From the NCBI GenBank assembly GCA_014075275.1, contig CP046179.1, forward strand, positions 1,931,932-1,995,931: a stretch of DNA of 64,000 nucleotides. Reading direction: 5' to 3'. The stretch is from Boseongicola sp. GTDB lineage: Bacteria; Pseudomonadota; Alphaproteobacteria; Rhodobacterales; Rhodobacteraceae. The stretch's first letter is position 1. Each line of letters opens with the position of its first letter. Below are positions 18,401 to 27,047 of the stretch, piece after piece. The notes beneath the pieces are model-generated. The model was given only the letters and a program-made list of their open reading frames with translations. It searched no databases and was not told the origin of the DNA. Position numbers and translations under genes: made by a program.

Positions 18401-18624
18401 TGGCTGGCCTCATCGACGTCACGGCGGAAAAAGCGCGCCTCGACAAAAGCTTACAGAAACTCGCCAAAGAACTCGGCGGTCTGCGCGGCCGGTTGAACAA
18501 TCCGAATTTCGTGGCAAGCGCGCCGGAAGACGTCATCACCGAAACCCGCGAAAATCTCGCCGCCCGGGTACAAGAAGAAGCCCGACTTAAGACCGCGCTC
18601 GACCGACTTGCAGAAGTGGACTGA
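15433..18624 (+). CDS. valS: Valyl-tRNA synthetase
   Basis: The protein (1063 residues from ATG 15433) is a class I synthetase with the HIGH-type motif in [20 protein letters not shown] (HMGH at 61-64), the editing domain, the KMSKS loop ([11 protein letters not shown], about residue 709), an anticodon-binding domain and a C-terminal coiled coil ([16 protein letters not shown]). It charges tRNA-Val. ATG 15463 ([11 protein letters not shown]) is an equally plausible start, since most homologues begin near there. The protein is about 100 residues longer than the E. coli enzyme, because of an insertion between IPVWYG and [15 protein letters not shown] (about 17000-17320). Confidence 0.95.
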   Translation: MGRDPKRHGLMDKTFNASDAEARIYEAWEKAGAFKAGANAAEGAETFSIMIPPPNVTGVLHMGHAFNNTLQDILIRWHRMRGHDTLWQPGQDHAGIATQMVVERNLAEAQQPSRREMGREAFTAKVWEWKQQSGGTIIEQLKRLGSSCDWSRNAFTMSGAPDAPEGEEGNFHDAVIKVFVKMYEDGLIYRGKRLVNWDPHFETAISDLEVENIDVDGHMWHFKYPLAGGATYEYVEKDEDGNVTLSETRDYISIATTRPETMLGDGAVAVHPSDERYASIVGKLCEIPVGPKEHRRLVPIVTDEYPDPDFGSGAVKITGAHDFNDYQVAKRGGIPMYRLMDTKGSMRDNGAPYAEMAATAMSVAKGEKTLTEAEADTVNLVPDELRGLDRFEAREKVIEQITSEGLAVMTRADNSVLGKTALKADAEGADALVPMVESKKIMQPFGDRSKVVIEPMLTDQWFVDTAKIVGPALEAVRNGTTEILPEQHKKVYFNWLENIEPWCISRQLWWGHQIPVWYGPNLDNPETLKAFANPYAADTLNFDKAFCPQSVTDFDTFGSKIIGERFRPNDAVLRYIVDLVLEKSIAHKEVLAGMEYVLVADKEAAIEAIADRADAVAKGKETTHIYPIYRDPDVLDTWFSSGLWPIGTLGWPEDTEELQKYFPTSVLITGFDIIFFWVARMMMMQYATVNDRPFDTVYVHALVRDEKGKKMSKSLGNVLDPLELIDEFGADAVRFTLTSMAAMGRDLKLSTQRIQGYRNFGTKLWNASRFAEMNGVFGHARWQPGQPLNATANKWIVGEVAKTREAVDEALNAFRFNDAANTLYAFTYTYCDWYLEFSKPLFDTEAAEETRGVMAWALDQLLILLHPIMPFVTEELWGLSATRDKMLIHADWPTYDAELVDDAAVTEMRWVRDLIEKVRRIRGEMNVPKSLKAPLLQLACDDAGKAAWARNEVIILRDREAGIEGLTAAETTPKGAATIAVDGGTFALPLAGLIDVTAEKARLDKSLQKLAKELGGLRGRLNNPNFVASAPEDVITETRENLAARVQEEARLKTALDRLAEVD

Positions 18625-18639
18625 TCCTCTTCTTCTGAT

Positions 18640-18676
18640 CAAAAATACTCCGGGGGTCCGGGGGCAGCGCCCCCGG
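18640..18676. repeat. Dispersed hairpin-GAGTATTTT element, copy B (inverted)
   Basis: On the minus strand this reads an 8-bp stem (CCGGGGGC/GCCCCCGG, plus-strand 18658-18676, loop AGC) followed by ACCCCCGGAGTATTTTTGAT and a CAGAAGAAGA tail. This is the same order as copy A but reversed. It lies between valS and the hisC-like gene and may terminate transcription. Confidence 0.75.
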
Positions 18677-18705
18677 CGGATCGCCTCCGTAGGAGGGGAA
18701 ACAAG

Positions 18706-19815
18706 ATGACAAAGCCACGCCTGACACCTCTGGCTGAAGGCTTGCCCGCAACAGTGCCCTTCGTGGGCCCCGAGGCGGCAGAACGTCAGATGAACAAGGC
18801 TTTTCGCGCACGCATTGGTGCGAATGAAAACGTGTTTGGACCTTCACCAAATGCAATCGCCGCAATGAAAACGTCCGCCGCGGATATCTGGAAGTATGCC
18901 GATCCTGAAAGTTATGATCTTCGCCAAGCCCTTGCCGCCCATTGTGGCATCAAACCCGATGAAGTCGTTGTCGGCGAAGGCGTCGATACGCTACTGGGCT
19001 ACGCGGTTCGCCTGTTTGTCGATCAGGGCGACGCCGTTGTCACATCCGATGGCGCCTATCCGACGTTCAACTACCACGTTGTAGGCTATGGCGGAAAAAT
19101 TCACGCTGTTCCCTTTGTCGACGACAAGGAAGACCCCGCATTGCTTTTGAATAAGGCGCGCGAAGTCGACGCCAAGATGATCTACATCGCAAACCCCGAC
19201 AACCCGATGGGAAGTCACCACGACGCAGCGACCATAAATACCATGATCGCCGACCTGCCCGGTAACACTTTGTTAATACTCGACGAAGCCTACATCGAGT
19301 TTGCGCCCGAGGGGACCGCGCCGACAATCGATACGTCGAACCCAAAGGTCATTCGCATGCGTACATTTTCCAAGGCCTATGGAATGGCCGGCGCCCGTGT
19401 CGGCTATGCTATTGGGCATCGCGATGTGATCCGCGCGTTTGAGAAAGTGCGCAACCACTTTGGAATGAACCGTTCCGCCCAAGTTGGTGCCTTGGCGGCT
19501 TTGGAGGATCAGACATATCTCGCTGAGGTCAAAGAAATGGTTAACCGGGCGCGCTCACGGATTGCGGACATCGCGCGCGACAATGGTCTGATGACCCTGC
19601 CCTCGGCAACGAATTTTGTCACCATTGATTGTGGACGGGACGCCGCTTTTGCAAAGGCGGCGTTGGCCGCCTTGGTAGATGATGGAATTTTTGTACGCAT
19701 GCCCTTCGCTCATCCGGGCAATCGCTGTATTCGCATTAGCTGTGGCAAGGACGCTGATCTTGACCTGTTCGAAGCGGCCCTTCCAAAAGCTCTTAAATCG
19801 GTGCGAGACGGCTAA
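18706..19815 (+). CDS. HisC-like PLP aminotransferase (fold type I)
   Basis: The 369-residue protein matches the histidinol-phosphate aminotransferase subfamily: ANENVFGPSPNAIAA, NPDNPMGSHH (163-172), LILDEAYIEF, the PLP lysine in TFSKAYGMAGARVGYA (K223) and CIRISCG near the C-terminus. It may act in histidine synthesis, but such HisC-like enzymes also transaminate aromatic or other amino acids and no other his gene is nearby, so I do not give it the hisC symbol. An AGGAGGGG site precedes the start. Confidence 0.82.
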   Translation: MTKPRLTPLAEGLPATVPFVGPEAAERQMNKAFRARIGANENVFGPSPNAIAAMKTSAADIWKYADPESYDLRQALAAHCGIKPDEVVVGEGVDTLLGYAVRLFVDQGDAVVTSDGAYPTFNYHVVGYGGKIHAVPFVDDKEDPALLLNKAREVDAKMIYIANPDNPMGSHHDAATINTMIADLPGNTLLILDEAYIEFAPEGTAPTIDTSNPKVIRMRTFSKAYGMAGARVGYAIGHRDVIRAFEKVRNHFGMNRSAQVGALAALEDQTYLAEVKEMVNRARSRIADIARDNGLMTLPSATNFVTIDCGRDAAFAKAALAALVDDGIFVRMPFAHPGNRCIRISCGKDADLDLFEAALPKALKSVRDG

Positions 19816-19885
19816 GAATTGCCGGTCTCAGCAAGTTGATGCCAAAGCGGCTCCAAAAATTCGATTTCTAGGTTAAACTGGCGCT

Positions 19886-20083
19886 ATGAACTCAGATCGC
19901 CAACAACATTCTGGAACCGTCGAAAATTATACGACGCCTTTTTTGGTCTCGTTCGGAGTCGTGATCTTCATGGTGCTTTGTATCATCTGGGCAATCTGGG
20001 GCTTTATTGTTGCTAGTATCATTAGCGCAATTGCAAATCGACTGATCCCCAAGCGCCAAAGCCAAAACCCAGACGTAAACTAG
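19886..20083 (+). CDS. Small single-span membrane protein
   Basis: The 65-residue protein has a polar N-terminus, one strong hydrophobic segment (LVSFGVVIFMVLCIIWAIWGFIVASIISAI) and a basic tail (NRLIPKRQ). The family is not recognised. An AGG lies upstream. Its TAG stop shares the four bases CTAG with the stop codon of the convergent aminotransferase gene. Confidence 0.6.
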   Translation: MNSDRQQHSGTVENYTTPFLVSFGVVIFMVLCIIWAIWGFIVASIISAIANRLIPKRQSQNPDVN

Positions 20084-21279
20084 GCATTTTCAGCAATCGA
20101 CTTTGCTGCGGCTTCTATACCGCCGGAAGCATGTTCAATACCAACAGCCTTCATTCCCGATTCGATGGTCGCGAGTGCACCCAGGATCATTTGTGCGTTC
20201 ACGTGCCCCATGTGACCCAGGCGGAAAAAATGGTGCCATTCTCGCGAATTTGGCGGTGCCATTCCAAGTCCGATGCCCAACGTTAAACCTGCCTTTGTCT
20301 GGCACCATTGCCGAAGCCCTGTGGCTTTGTTGGAGCCCGCCCGAATGCTGGTGACCGCATGTGATCGCAAGCTGGCATTTGCGACATTCAGCTCCAAAGA
20401 ACCACCTTGTCCCCAGTGTTCAAACGCCGCCCAGATTGCCTGTGCCAACGTGTGGTGGCGCGCCCATACGTTTTCCAGGCCTTCCTGCGCGATCATGTCC
20501 AGCGCGACCCTCAACCCAAAAAGATGCACCGTTGGCGCAGTTCCACAGAAATATTGATAGAAAATGTCAGGCGCTGTGCGCGGTCGCCAGTCCCAATAAG
20601 GTGTCACGCAATCCGCGATGTCACGGGCCTTGTCGGCCTTTTCATTGAAGAAGACAAAACCGACACCGGGCGGCGTCATCAACCCCTTTTGGGACGCCGT
20701 TATCATTACATCAACGCCCCAAGCATCCATTTCGAACACATCGCATCCCAGCGATGCAACACAGTCGGCTACCAACAATGCGGGATGTCCGGTTTTAGAC
20801 ATGGCGTCGCTCAGGGCTTTGATATCGCTTCGAATACTGGTTGCAGTGTCCACGTGCACTGCCAGAACTGCTTTGATCAGGCCGTCTTGATCCTGCGCCA
20901 AACTTTCGCCGACAGCTTCGGGATCAATCGCGGCGCGCTTGCCAAAGTCCATGAGTTCTACATTCAAGCCCAATCCGCGGCAGATCTCTGCCCACTCAAG
21001 AGCGAAATTTCCGGTCGCGGGAATCAAGACTTTATCGCCCCTTGAGACTATATTTGTCAGTGCTGCTTCCCAGGTGCCGTGACCATTGGTGATATAAATC
21101 GCGACATTGTTCCGGGTGCGCGCCACAGACTTCAGGTCGCGCAGGATGCCCGGCACCATTTCCACCAGCTCACCCTCGTAAATATTGGGAGACCCTCGAT
21201 GCATCGCCCGCAAAACACGGTCGGGGATCACAGAAGGTCCCGGAATCGCTAAATATTCCCGTCCATTCGAAAGCGTCAA
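20080..21279 (-). CDS. Class V aminotransferase (serine/alanine-glyoxylate type)
   Basis: The 399-residue protein has the class V signatures: IPGPSVIPDRVLRAM, YITNGHGTWEAAL, LLVADCVASLGCD and the PLP lysine in ITASQKGLMTPPG (K198). Family members transfer amino groups to glyoxylate or pyruvate (serine-glyoxylate, alanine-glyoxylate, or phosphonate aminotransferases). The ending HFFRLGHMGHVN favours the glyoxylate group. Substrate cannot be fixed from sequence. It is divergent from the ABC exporter. Confidence 0.82.
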   Translation of the reverse strand: MTLSNGREYLAIPGPSVIPDRVLRAMHRGSPNIYEGELVEMVPGILRDLKSVARTRNNVAIYITNGHGTWEAALTNIVSRGDKVLIPATGNFALEWAEICRGLGLNVELMDFGKRAAIDPEAVGESLAQDQDGLIKAVLAVHVDTATSIRSDIKALSDAMSKTGHPALLVADCVASLGCDVFEMDAWGVDVMITASQKGLMTPPGVGFVFFNEKADKARDIADCVTPYWDWRPRTAPDIFYQYFCGTAPTVHLFGLRVALDMIAQEGLENVWARHHTLAQAIWAAFEHWGQGGSLELNVANASLRSHAVTSIRAGSNKATGLRQWCQTKAGLTLGIGLGMAPPNSREWHHFFRLGHMGHVNAQMILGALATIESGMKAVGIEHASGGIEAAAKSIAENA

Positions 21280-21398
21280 ATTTTCACTCCTGAAGCTGTC
21301 ATGCAGAAGGGGTATGAGTCATGTCCGGCAAGGTCAATCACTGCATCGCTTGTCTGCACCGGCTGTGGGCGCTAGGGAAAGACAACGATGAGAAAATA

Positions 21399-23180
21399 AT
21401 GTCCGTGATCGAGCCAAGACCCACGCCCCCATTACCTCCAAGAGACGGCGCGCAAGCGCCTGTTCCCCGTTGGCTTTGGCAGAATTATCTGAGATCTGAA
21501 CGACTTTGGATTTTTATTGCGTTTATTTTCATGGCCATAGAAGGGTCTATGTTGGGTGCGCTGAGCTATATGGTTCAGCCGATGTTCGATCAGGTCTTTA
21601 TTGCCGGTGACCGCGGGGCAGTTTGGTTTGTAGCTGGGGCAATTGGTGGCATCTTTGTAATCCGGGCCTTTGCGGCATTTGCCCATCGCACCATCATGCA
21701 AGGCGCCGGATTGCGGATCGTGACGGCGATGCAAGCCGATCTTGTCGCGCATCTGATGAAACTGGACAGCCAGTTCTTTCAGGGCAATCCACCGGGTACT
21801 TTGATTGAGAGGGTGCGCGGGGATACCACGGCGGCGCAAGCCATCTGGGCAACTGTTTTATCCGCTTTTGGGCGCGATTTGATAAGTTTGATCGCGTTGT
21901 TTTCCGTCGCAATTTCAGTGGATTGGCTTTGGACTTTAATCGCTGTCGCAGCCGCGCCGGTTTTATTGGTTCCAGTGGTTGCTCTTCAGCGATTTGTGCG
22001 CAAACGAAGCCATGCCGCCAGGGCCGCAGCTGCACGAATGTCAACGCGGTTGGATGAGATTTTTCATGGTGTGAACACCATTAAGCTGAACACCAGCGAG
22101 CCCCGTGAAGACACACGATTTCGTGCGACGGCAAATGGTTTACTGAAACAGGAAATGCGGGTCAGATTTGGCATGGCAGGGATACCGGTCATGACCGACC
22201 TGGTCGCTGCTATTGGGTTTTTTGGGGTCATTGTCTACGGCGGCAACCAGATCATTGATGGCGACAAGACTGTTGGTGAATTCATGTCGTTCTTCACAGC
22301 AATGGGTCTGATTTTTGAACCCCTTAGACGGATTGCCAACGTTTCGGGGGCTTGGCAGACGGCACGGGCAAGCCTTGAGCGTGTGTATGAGTTGTTCGAG
22401 CATCAGGCGACGATTAATTCACCTGCTGAGGCAGCAACTGTGACCGCCGAGAATGCCGATATTACGTTTGACAATGTTGCCGTCAGCTTTGGGTCTGAAG
22501 TGGCGCTGAATGGCGCGACGTTCACGGCAAAGGTTGGCGAAACAACGGCATTGGTGGGCGCGTCAGGTGCCGGCAAATCGACCATCTTCAATGTGCTGAC
22601 ACGGCTTGTCGACCCTTCATCAGGGGCTGTCAAGATCGGGGAGACGGCAATTGATCTGGCCGATCTAAGGGAGTTGCGCAGCCTGTTTTCCGTGGTCACA
22701 CAAGACGCGCCGATGTTTGATGAAAGTCTGAGGGACAATATTGTTCTGAACACGCCGGATGTAACGGAAGACCAGTTGGATGCGGCAGTAGAAGCTGCAT
22801 ATTTAACGAATGTTGTCAGTCAGTTGGAGCGCGGACTTGAGAGCGAAGCGGGGCCGCGTGGGTCAGCCCTGTCTGGCGGACAACGTCAAAGGGTGGCGAT
22901 TGCACGCGCATTGCTCAGGAATGCGCCTATCTTGCTTTTGGACGAGGCCACGTCGGCACTGGACACCGAGTCTGAGACCAAAGTGCAAGCGGCATTGAAT
23001 CATCTGGCAAAGGATCGAACGACGCTTGTCATCGCGCATCGGCTGTCAACGATCCGCAATGCAGACAAGATCATCGTGATGGACAAAGGCCAGGTTGTGG
23101 ACGAAGGCCGCCACGAAGAATTGCTGGCGCGCGGTGGGCTATATGCCCGGCTTCACGATCTGCAGTTCAAAGAAAGTTAA
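21399..23180 (+). CDS. ABC exporter, fused permease and ATPase (MsbA/ABCB type)
   Basis: The 593-residue protein joins a six-span exporter membrane domain (about residues 25-330; for example GSMLGALSYMVQPMFDQVF) to an ATPase domain with Walker A GASGAGKST, Q-loop VTQDAPMFDES, signature LSGGQRQRVAIARALL, Walker B ILLLDEATSALD and H-loop VIAHRLSTI. Homodimers of this kind move lipids, lipid A precursors or drugs across the inner membrane. I chose ATG 21399; a longer frame from 21321 lacks a recognisable extension. Confidence 0.88.
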   Translation: MSVIEPRPTPPLPPRDGAQAPVPRWLWQNYLRSERLWIFIAFIFMAIEGSMLGALSYMVQPMFDQVFIAGDRGAVWFVAGAIGGIFVIRAFAAFAHRTIMQGAGLRIVTAMQADLVAHLMKLDSQFFQGNPPGTLIERVRGDTTAAQAIWATVLSAFGRDLISLIALFSVAISVDWLWTLIAVAAAPVLLVPVVALQRFVRKRSHAARAAAARMSTRLDEIFHGVNTIKLNTSEPREDTRFRATANGLLKQEMRVRFGMAGIPVMTDLVAAIGFFGVIVYGGNQIIDGDKTVGEFMSFFTAMGLIFEPLRRIANVSGAWQTARASLERVYELFEHQATINSPAEAATVTAENADITFDNVAVSFGSEVALNGATFTAKVGETTALVGASGAGKSTIFNVLTRLVDPSSGAVKIGETAIDLADLRELRSLFSVVTQDAPMFDESLRDNIVLNTPDVTEDQLDAAVEAAYLTNVVSQLERGLESEAGPRGSALSGGQRQRVAIARALLRNAPILLLDEATSALDTESETKVQAALNHLAKDRTTLVIAHRLSTIRNADKIIVMDKGQVVDEGRHEELLARGGLYARLHDLQFKES

Positions 23181-23323
23181 CGCGGCGCACGCCCAAAAAC
23201 GTTGCGCGCGACGTCTGCAAGGGTAAACGCCTTATTTTCATGGAAAAGCGGCTGTCTGTATCGCGTCGGTATTACGTCGGTATTTTCCAAAGCACGCTGC
23301 GTTAACGACGACCGTTCGGTCAT
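23177..23323 (-). CDS. Doubtful 48-residue ORF containing the 11-bp triple repeat
   Basis: A frame of 48 codons from ATG 23323 runs downstream of the glycosyltransferase gene and ends by overlapping the stop of the ABC exporter. Part of it is made by the 11-bp triple repeat (encoding NTDVIPTRYR), and the rest reads HENKAFTLADVARNVFGRAPR. The compact fit between two stop codons suggests a gene or a remnant, but no family or ribosome binding site is evident. Confidence 0.25.
   Translation of the reverse strand: MTERSSLTQRALENTDVIPTRYRQPLFHENKAFTLADVARNVFGRAPR
23252..23284. repeat. Three 11-bp units (CGTCGGTAT core), copy 1
   Basis: Units at 23252-23262, 23263-23273 and 23274-23284 follow NCGTCGGTATN with small changes (first unit TGTCTGTAT). 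A 24-base stretch (23258-23281) is identical to one at 38602-38625, which also has three units in the same phase. Period 11 is not a codon multiple, so this looks like a DNA-level element such as a protein-binding array. Confidence 0.65.
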
Positions 23324-23339
23324 AAAGATTACCACGGCG

Positions 23340-24035
23340 CTAAGACTTTGAATTGTTGTCGTATCCCGCCGCCAGTTGCTCTGGGTCGCGGCCGCGCGCG
23401 TATTTAGCCAGCGTGCAAAGATTTCGCGCGACGCGCCTAATCCAACCTTCGGAAAAATATTTTTCGGCTGAGGTATCTGCGTATGCCTCTAACCGGCGAA
23501 GACGGCCCTTGAGGCGGCAAGCCAGTTCGACGTCCTCCATCAAAGGCAACTCCGGAACACTGCCAACACGCTCCAAGACAGCGCGCGCGACCAAAAGACC
23601 CTGATCGCCATATGGCAGGCCAAGCCGCTTTGAACGAATGTTTGCCCCGCCGGCCACCAGTTTCGCCATGATACCTTCGGCGCGAAATCTGAGACGGAAC
23701 CAACCGGCGTCTTGGCCGTGATGGGTCATATGCACCTGCGCAGCGCCCATCCAGTCAGGAGACAAATGTGTGTCAGCATGGAGGATCAGGAGCCAGTCAC
23801 CTTTTGCAGCAGCGACGCCGCGGGCGATCTGCCCGCCCCTGCTCTTTTTGCCGGATATGAATATAGCCCCAAGCTCTTTGGCGATCATTTCAGTTTCGTC
23901 AGAAGAACCACCGTCAGAGATGATCAGTTCTTTTATCAAGCCCGTCGAAATACCTTCCAGCAACGCATTTGCCGTTTCGGGCAATTGAGTTGCGGCGTTT
24001 AGCGTAGGAATAATGATAGAAAGCTGTGCGGCCAT
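23340..24035 (-). CDS. Family 2 glycosyltransferase (TIGR04283-like)
   Basis: The 231-residue protein begins MAAQLSIIIPTLNAATQLPE, with the GT-A nucleotide-binding region, IISDGGSSDETEMIA, the DxD-like LILHADTHLSPDW and LPYGDQGLLVARAVLERVG. This pattern is that of the TIGR04283 group, sometimes linked to arsenosugar synthesis. I chose ATG 24035 because the 77 residues in the longer open frame are not protein-like and overlap the divergent YgfZ gene. Donor and acceptor are unknown. Confidence 0.82.
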   Translation of the reverse strand: MAAQLSIIIPTLNAATQLPETANALLEGISTGLIKELIISDGGSSDETEMIAKELGAIFISGKKSRGGQIARGVAAAKGDWLLILHADTHLSPDWMGAAQVHMTHHGQDAGWFRLRFRAEGIMAKLVAGGANIRSKRLGLPYGDQGLLVARAVLERVGSVPELPLMEDVELACRLKGRLRRLEAYADTSAEKYFSEGWIRRVARNLCTLAKYARGRDPEQLAAGYDNNSKS

Positions 24036-24093
24036 GGGATGCAGTTTGCCAATGTTCGCCCTATATAGGCGCGAGACGCGGCAGGAGGCCAGC

Positions 24094-24831
24094 ATGGGCG
24101 AGCGGAAAGTCTTAAAGATCAGCGGCGGGGATGTGCGGGACTTCTTGCAAAACCTTGTGACCAATGATGTGGCGCGGGTGGATCGGGGTCTGGTCTGGAC
24201 GGCGCTACTGACGCCGCAAGGGAAGTATCTGGCCGATTTCTTTCTTTTGGCTGAAGGCGACAGCATTTTGCTGGATGTGGGCGCCGCGCTGGCCCCGGCG
24301 CTGGTTCAGCGGTTGTCGATGTATAAGCTGCGGGCTGATGTGACCATTGAAGAGACCGACATTGTACCTTCGCGCGGGTTGGGAGATGGCGCGGAAGGCG
24401 CGTTTGCAGACCCTCGGCATGCGTCGTTGGGATGGCGGGCCTATGATGGGCGTTCAGGTGACGATGGCAATTGGACCGCATTGCGCGTTGCGGCTTTGGT
24501 GCCGGAAACCGGCATTGAGTTGCTACCGAACGAGAGCTACCCGCTGGAAGTCGGTTTCGAACGTCTGAATGGCGTTGATTTCAAGAAGGGGTGCTATGTA
24601 GGTCAGGAAGTGACCGCCCGCATGAAGCATAAAACGGAACTGAAAAAGGGTTTGATGTCTGTCGCAGTTGACGGAGTGGCACCCGTAGGCACCGAAATAG
24701 TCAACGAAGCCGGGAAAGTTGCGGGCACGTTATTCAGTCAGGCTGACGGGCGCGGCATCGCATATTTGCGCAAAGATCGCGCCACCGGAACACTAAGAGC
24801 CGGTGACGCCGTTGTTGAGGTGCGTGATTAA
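24094..24831 (+). CDS. ygfZ: YgfZ/GcvT-like folate-binding protein
   Basis: The 245-residue protein has the YgfZ signature KGCYVGQEVTARMKHK with its conserved cysteine, preceded by a GcvT-like fold (ISGGDVRDFLQNLVTNDV, LLTPQGKYLADFFL). YgfZ binds tetrahydrofolate and helps assemble or repair iron-sulfur clusters in the cytosol. An AGGAGG site lies eight bases before ATG 24094, so longer starts are rejected. It converges on efp with only three bases between stop codons. Confidence 0.9.
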   Translation: MGERKVLKISGGDVRDFLQNLVTNDVARVDRGLVWTALLTPQGKYLADFFLLAEGDSILLDVGAALAPALVQRLSMYKLRADVTIEETDIVPSRGLGDGAEGAFADPRHASLGWRAYDGRSGDDGNWTALRVAALVPETGIELLPNESYPLEVGFERLNGVDFKKGCYVGQEVTARMKHKTELKKGLMSVAVDGVAPVGTEIVNEAGKVAGTLFSQADGRGIAYLRKDRATGTLRAGDAVVEVRD

Positions 24832-24834
24832 GCG

Positions 24835-25398
24835 CTAGGCCCGTTCGGCGTATTCCATCGTTTCGGTGTTCACGATGATCGCTTCGTCCTGACCGACGAA
24901 GGGCGGGACCATGACTTTGACGCCGTTATCCAGAATCGCAGGTTTGAAGCTGTTGGCGGCGGTTTGGCCTTTGACGACCGGCTCGGTCTCGACAACCATG
25001 CATGTGACCTTCTGCGGCAGGGAAGCGCTTAGGGCCTCGGCTTCGTGATATTCGATTTTGATGGACATGCCGTCTTGCAGGAACGGGCGGCGGTCGCCGA
25101 GGATGTCAGAGGGCAATTCGATCTGCTCGAAGGTTTCGTTGTCCATGAAGACCAGCATACCGTCGGATTCGTAGAGGAACTGCTGATCTTTTTGTTCGAG
25201 ACGGACGCGTTCCACTTTGTCAGCCGAACGAAAACGCTCGTTCAGTTTCGAACCATTGCGGAGGTTTTTCATCTCGACCTAGGCAAAAGCGCCGCCCTTG
25301 CCGGGCTTTACGTGGTCGGTTTTCACCGCAACCCACAATCCGCCGTTATGTTCAAGGACATTTCCGACTCGAATCTCGTTTCCATTGATTTTTGGCAT
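24835..25398 (-). pseudogene. efp: Translation elongation factor P, interrupted by an in-frame TAG at codon 40
   Basis: Read from ATG 25398, the frame encodes a full 187-residue [23 protein letters not shown], the tip loop [11 protein letters not shown] with K34 at the modification site, then [20 protein letters not shown] and the rest through [17 protein letters not shown]. Codon 40 (25281-25279) is TAG where homologues have CAG (GAFAQVEMKNL). Everything else looks intact. Two codons after the stop is an ATG (25272) with AGGTCGAG just upstream, so reinitiation could give domains II-III without the loop. EF-P relieves ribosome stalling at polyprolines, so loss would be costly; sequencing error or readthrough are alternatives. 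Confidence 0.85.
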
Positions 25399-25614
25399 CG
25401 CGGTCAACCACATCATTTTGTTGATAAAACGTTTCAAAACCCTATATTCTAGGCACAAGCTGCTGACAAGGCTGCGAAATCAGGGATTGGAAATTTGCTG
25501 GCTATGCTTACCACGCATAGGAGCCATTCCAAAAAAGAATGACAAAAGTGGTGTCGAACCCGTCATAAGGGACGTCACGCTTAAAGGCGCAAGAGCAAGA
25601 ATAAAGGAATAAGA

Positions 25615-25935
25615 ATGGCTGACTTTGTGGACGGCACGGCATTTAACCACGAGCAAGGCAATCGCGCGAAGAAACTTTTCGCTGCAGTTGTGCTGGCGGC
25701 GCTCGATGATGCCATTGCTGATGACAAGAAATATGGGAACGGTCCTGAGCAGATTGCGCGTTGGGCGCGGTCGCGCGATGGTCGTGAGGTTCTGACCTGT
25801 GCGGGTATCGACCCGAACGAACGGGTTGTGAAGGGCCTGATGGAATTCGTCGGCAAAGGTGTGCGGACATCCGTCGCGCTCAGCCGTGAAGAAAGCGAGC
25901 GGCGTCACGCCGCCGAGCAAGCGCAAGCGGCATAA
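25615..25935 (+). CDS. DUF6280-like small protein
   Basis: The 106-residue soluble protein (MADFVDGTAFNHEQGNRAKK, YGNGPEQIARWARSRDGREVL, GIDPNERVVKGLMEFV) is of a type I associate with Rhodobacterales and label DUF6280 from memory. Helices predominate and there is no membrane span. An AAGGAATAAGA site precedes the start. No function is known. A strong bidirectional terminator follows 22 bases after the stop. Confidence 0.7.
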   Translation: MADFVDGTAFNHEQGNRAKKLFAAVVLAALDDAIADDKKYGNGPEQIARWARSRDGREVLTCAGIDPNERVVKGLMEFVGKGVRTSVALSREESERRHAAEQAQAA

Positions 25936-25957
25936 AGCCCACCCGCCTGACTGGTTT

Positions 25958-25991
25958 AAAAAACGCGCCCCGGAAACGGAGCGCGTTTTTT
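25958..25991. terminator. Bidirectional intrinsic terminator
   Basis: AAAAAACGCGC (25958-25968) pairs perfectly with GCGCGTTTTTT (25981-25991), so there is a GC stem with a T tract on both strands. It lies between the convergent DUF6280 and DMT genes and overlaps the DMT stop codon. Confidence 0.88.
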
Positions 25992-26901
25992 AGTTTCTAA
26001 GGCTCAGCATTCCACCGCCAACGATCATCAGGATGCCGACGAACGAGATGGTGTCTGGCAGGTCCCCGAACATCAGGGCACCCCAGAGAACGGCAAAGCC
26101 GACATACGAAAAATCAAAGGTCGAGACGATCTGTGGCCGGCCATTCTGATAGGCGATGATGACGAAAAAGCCTGTGATCAGGATGACGGCAACCAGGATC
26201 AGCATCGTCACCCATTCCGCCCCACCCATGTCAGGCCATAGTCCCAGAAAGAACCCCTCGCGCTTGTCGGTCAGGAACGGGACGATCGCTGTTCCAATTG
26301 CCCCAACCACAAGAAAAGCTGCGTTCAACGCGATGGACAGCGTAACGGGATGCTCGTTCCGGCATTTGCTGCGCGTCAGGATGACGGCAAAACCATAGAA
26401 CATCGCCGCGATGATTGGCAAAAACGCGTAGAAATTGATGTCTCCCGCGCGCGGGCGCAAGATCACCAGAACACCGACAAAACCGATCGTGGCAGCGATC
26501 CAGCCGACGGGACGAATACGCTCGCCCAGAAATACTGCCGAGAAAAGCGTAATGAAAAGCGGCGCGACATACATTGCCGCAGCCGCCAGTGACAGTTGAA
26601 CATTGGGCAGCGCCAGATAGTAGAAAATCCACATGATCACCATCAGTAGGCTGCGCAAGGACGTCCAGCCGATGTGGCCGGGGCGCTTTCGGTCACGGGG
26701 CACCCAAAGCCACCAGGCGACCATCAAAACCGCGACGGCGATAACCGAGCGCAGGATGAATATTTGCCAGATGACGAAATCCGCGCTGTAGAGTTTCACC
26801 AGCGCGTCCCCGAAGGACAGCGACAGCATTGCAATAATTATCGCGGCGATGGCCAGCAGGGTGCTGTCAGGCTGTTTCTCTTGAATGTGAGAGGTGACCA
26901 T
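25990..26901 (-). CDS. DMT-superfamily transporter (EamA domain)
   Basis: The 303-residue protein has about ten hydrophobic segments in two repeated halves, for example LLAIAAIIIAMLSLSFGDALV, the end of half one at LAAAAMYVAPLFITLFSAVFLGERI, and the equivalent FSYVGFAVLWGALMFGD in half two. The LGERI motif closes an EamA repeat. Such inner-membrane carriers export amino acids or metabolites; the substrate is not readable. A GGAG site precedes ATG 26901. It is divergent from the aminopeptidase gene. Confidence 0.85.
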   Translation of the reverse strand: MVTSHIQEKQPDSTLLAIAAIIIAMLSLSFGDALVKLYSADFVIWQIFILRSVIAVAVLMVAWWLWVPRDRKRPGHIGWTSLRSLLMVIMWIFYYLALPNVQLSLAAAAMYVAPLFITLFSAVFLGERIRPVGWIAATIGFVGVLVILRPRAGDINFYAFLPIIAAMFYGFAVILTRSKCRNEHPVTLSIALNAAFLVVGAIGTAIVPFLTDKREGFFLGLWPDMGGAEWVTMLILVAVILITGFFVIIAYQNGRPQIVSTFDFSYVGFAVLWGALMFGDLPDTISFVGILMIVGGGMLSLRN

Positions 26902-27047
26902 TGGGGGCTCCGATGAAATAGCGCCGGTTCATCAAAGACCCGTTTGTCCCGGACTTTCCACAGGAAACACGACAAAATATTTGCGCAAAGCGGCTTTACG
27001 GCAATGGGAACGCAGCTTACGTCGAGGGTAACCCAAGGAGACCTATC

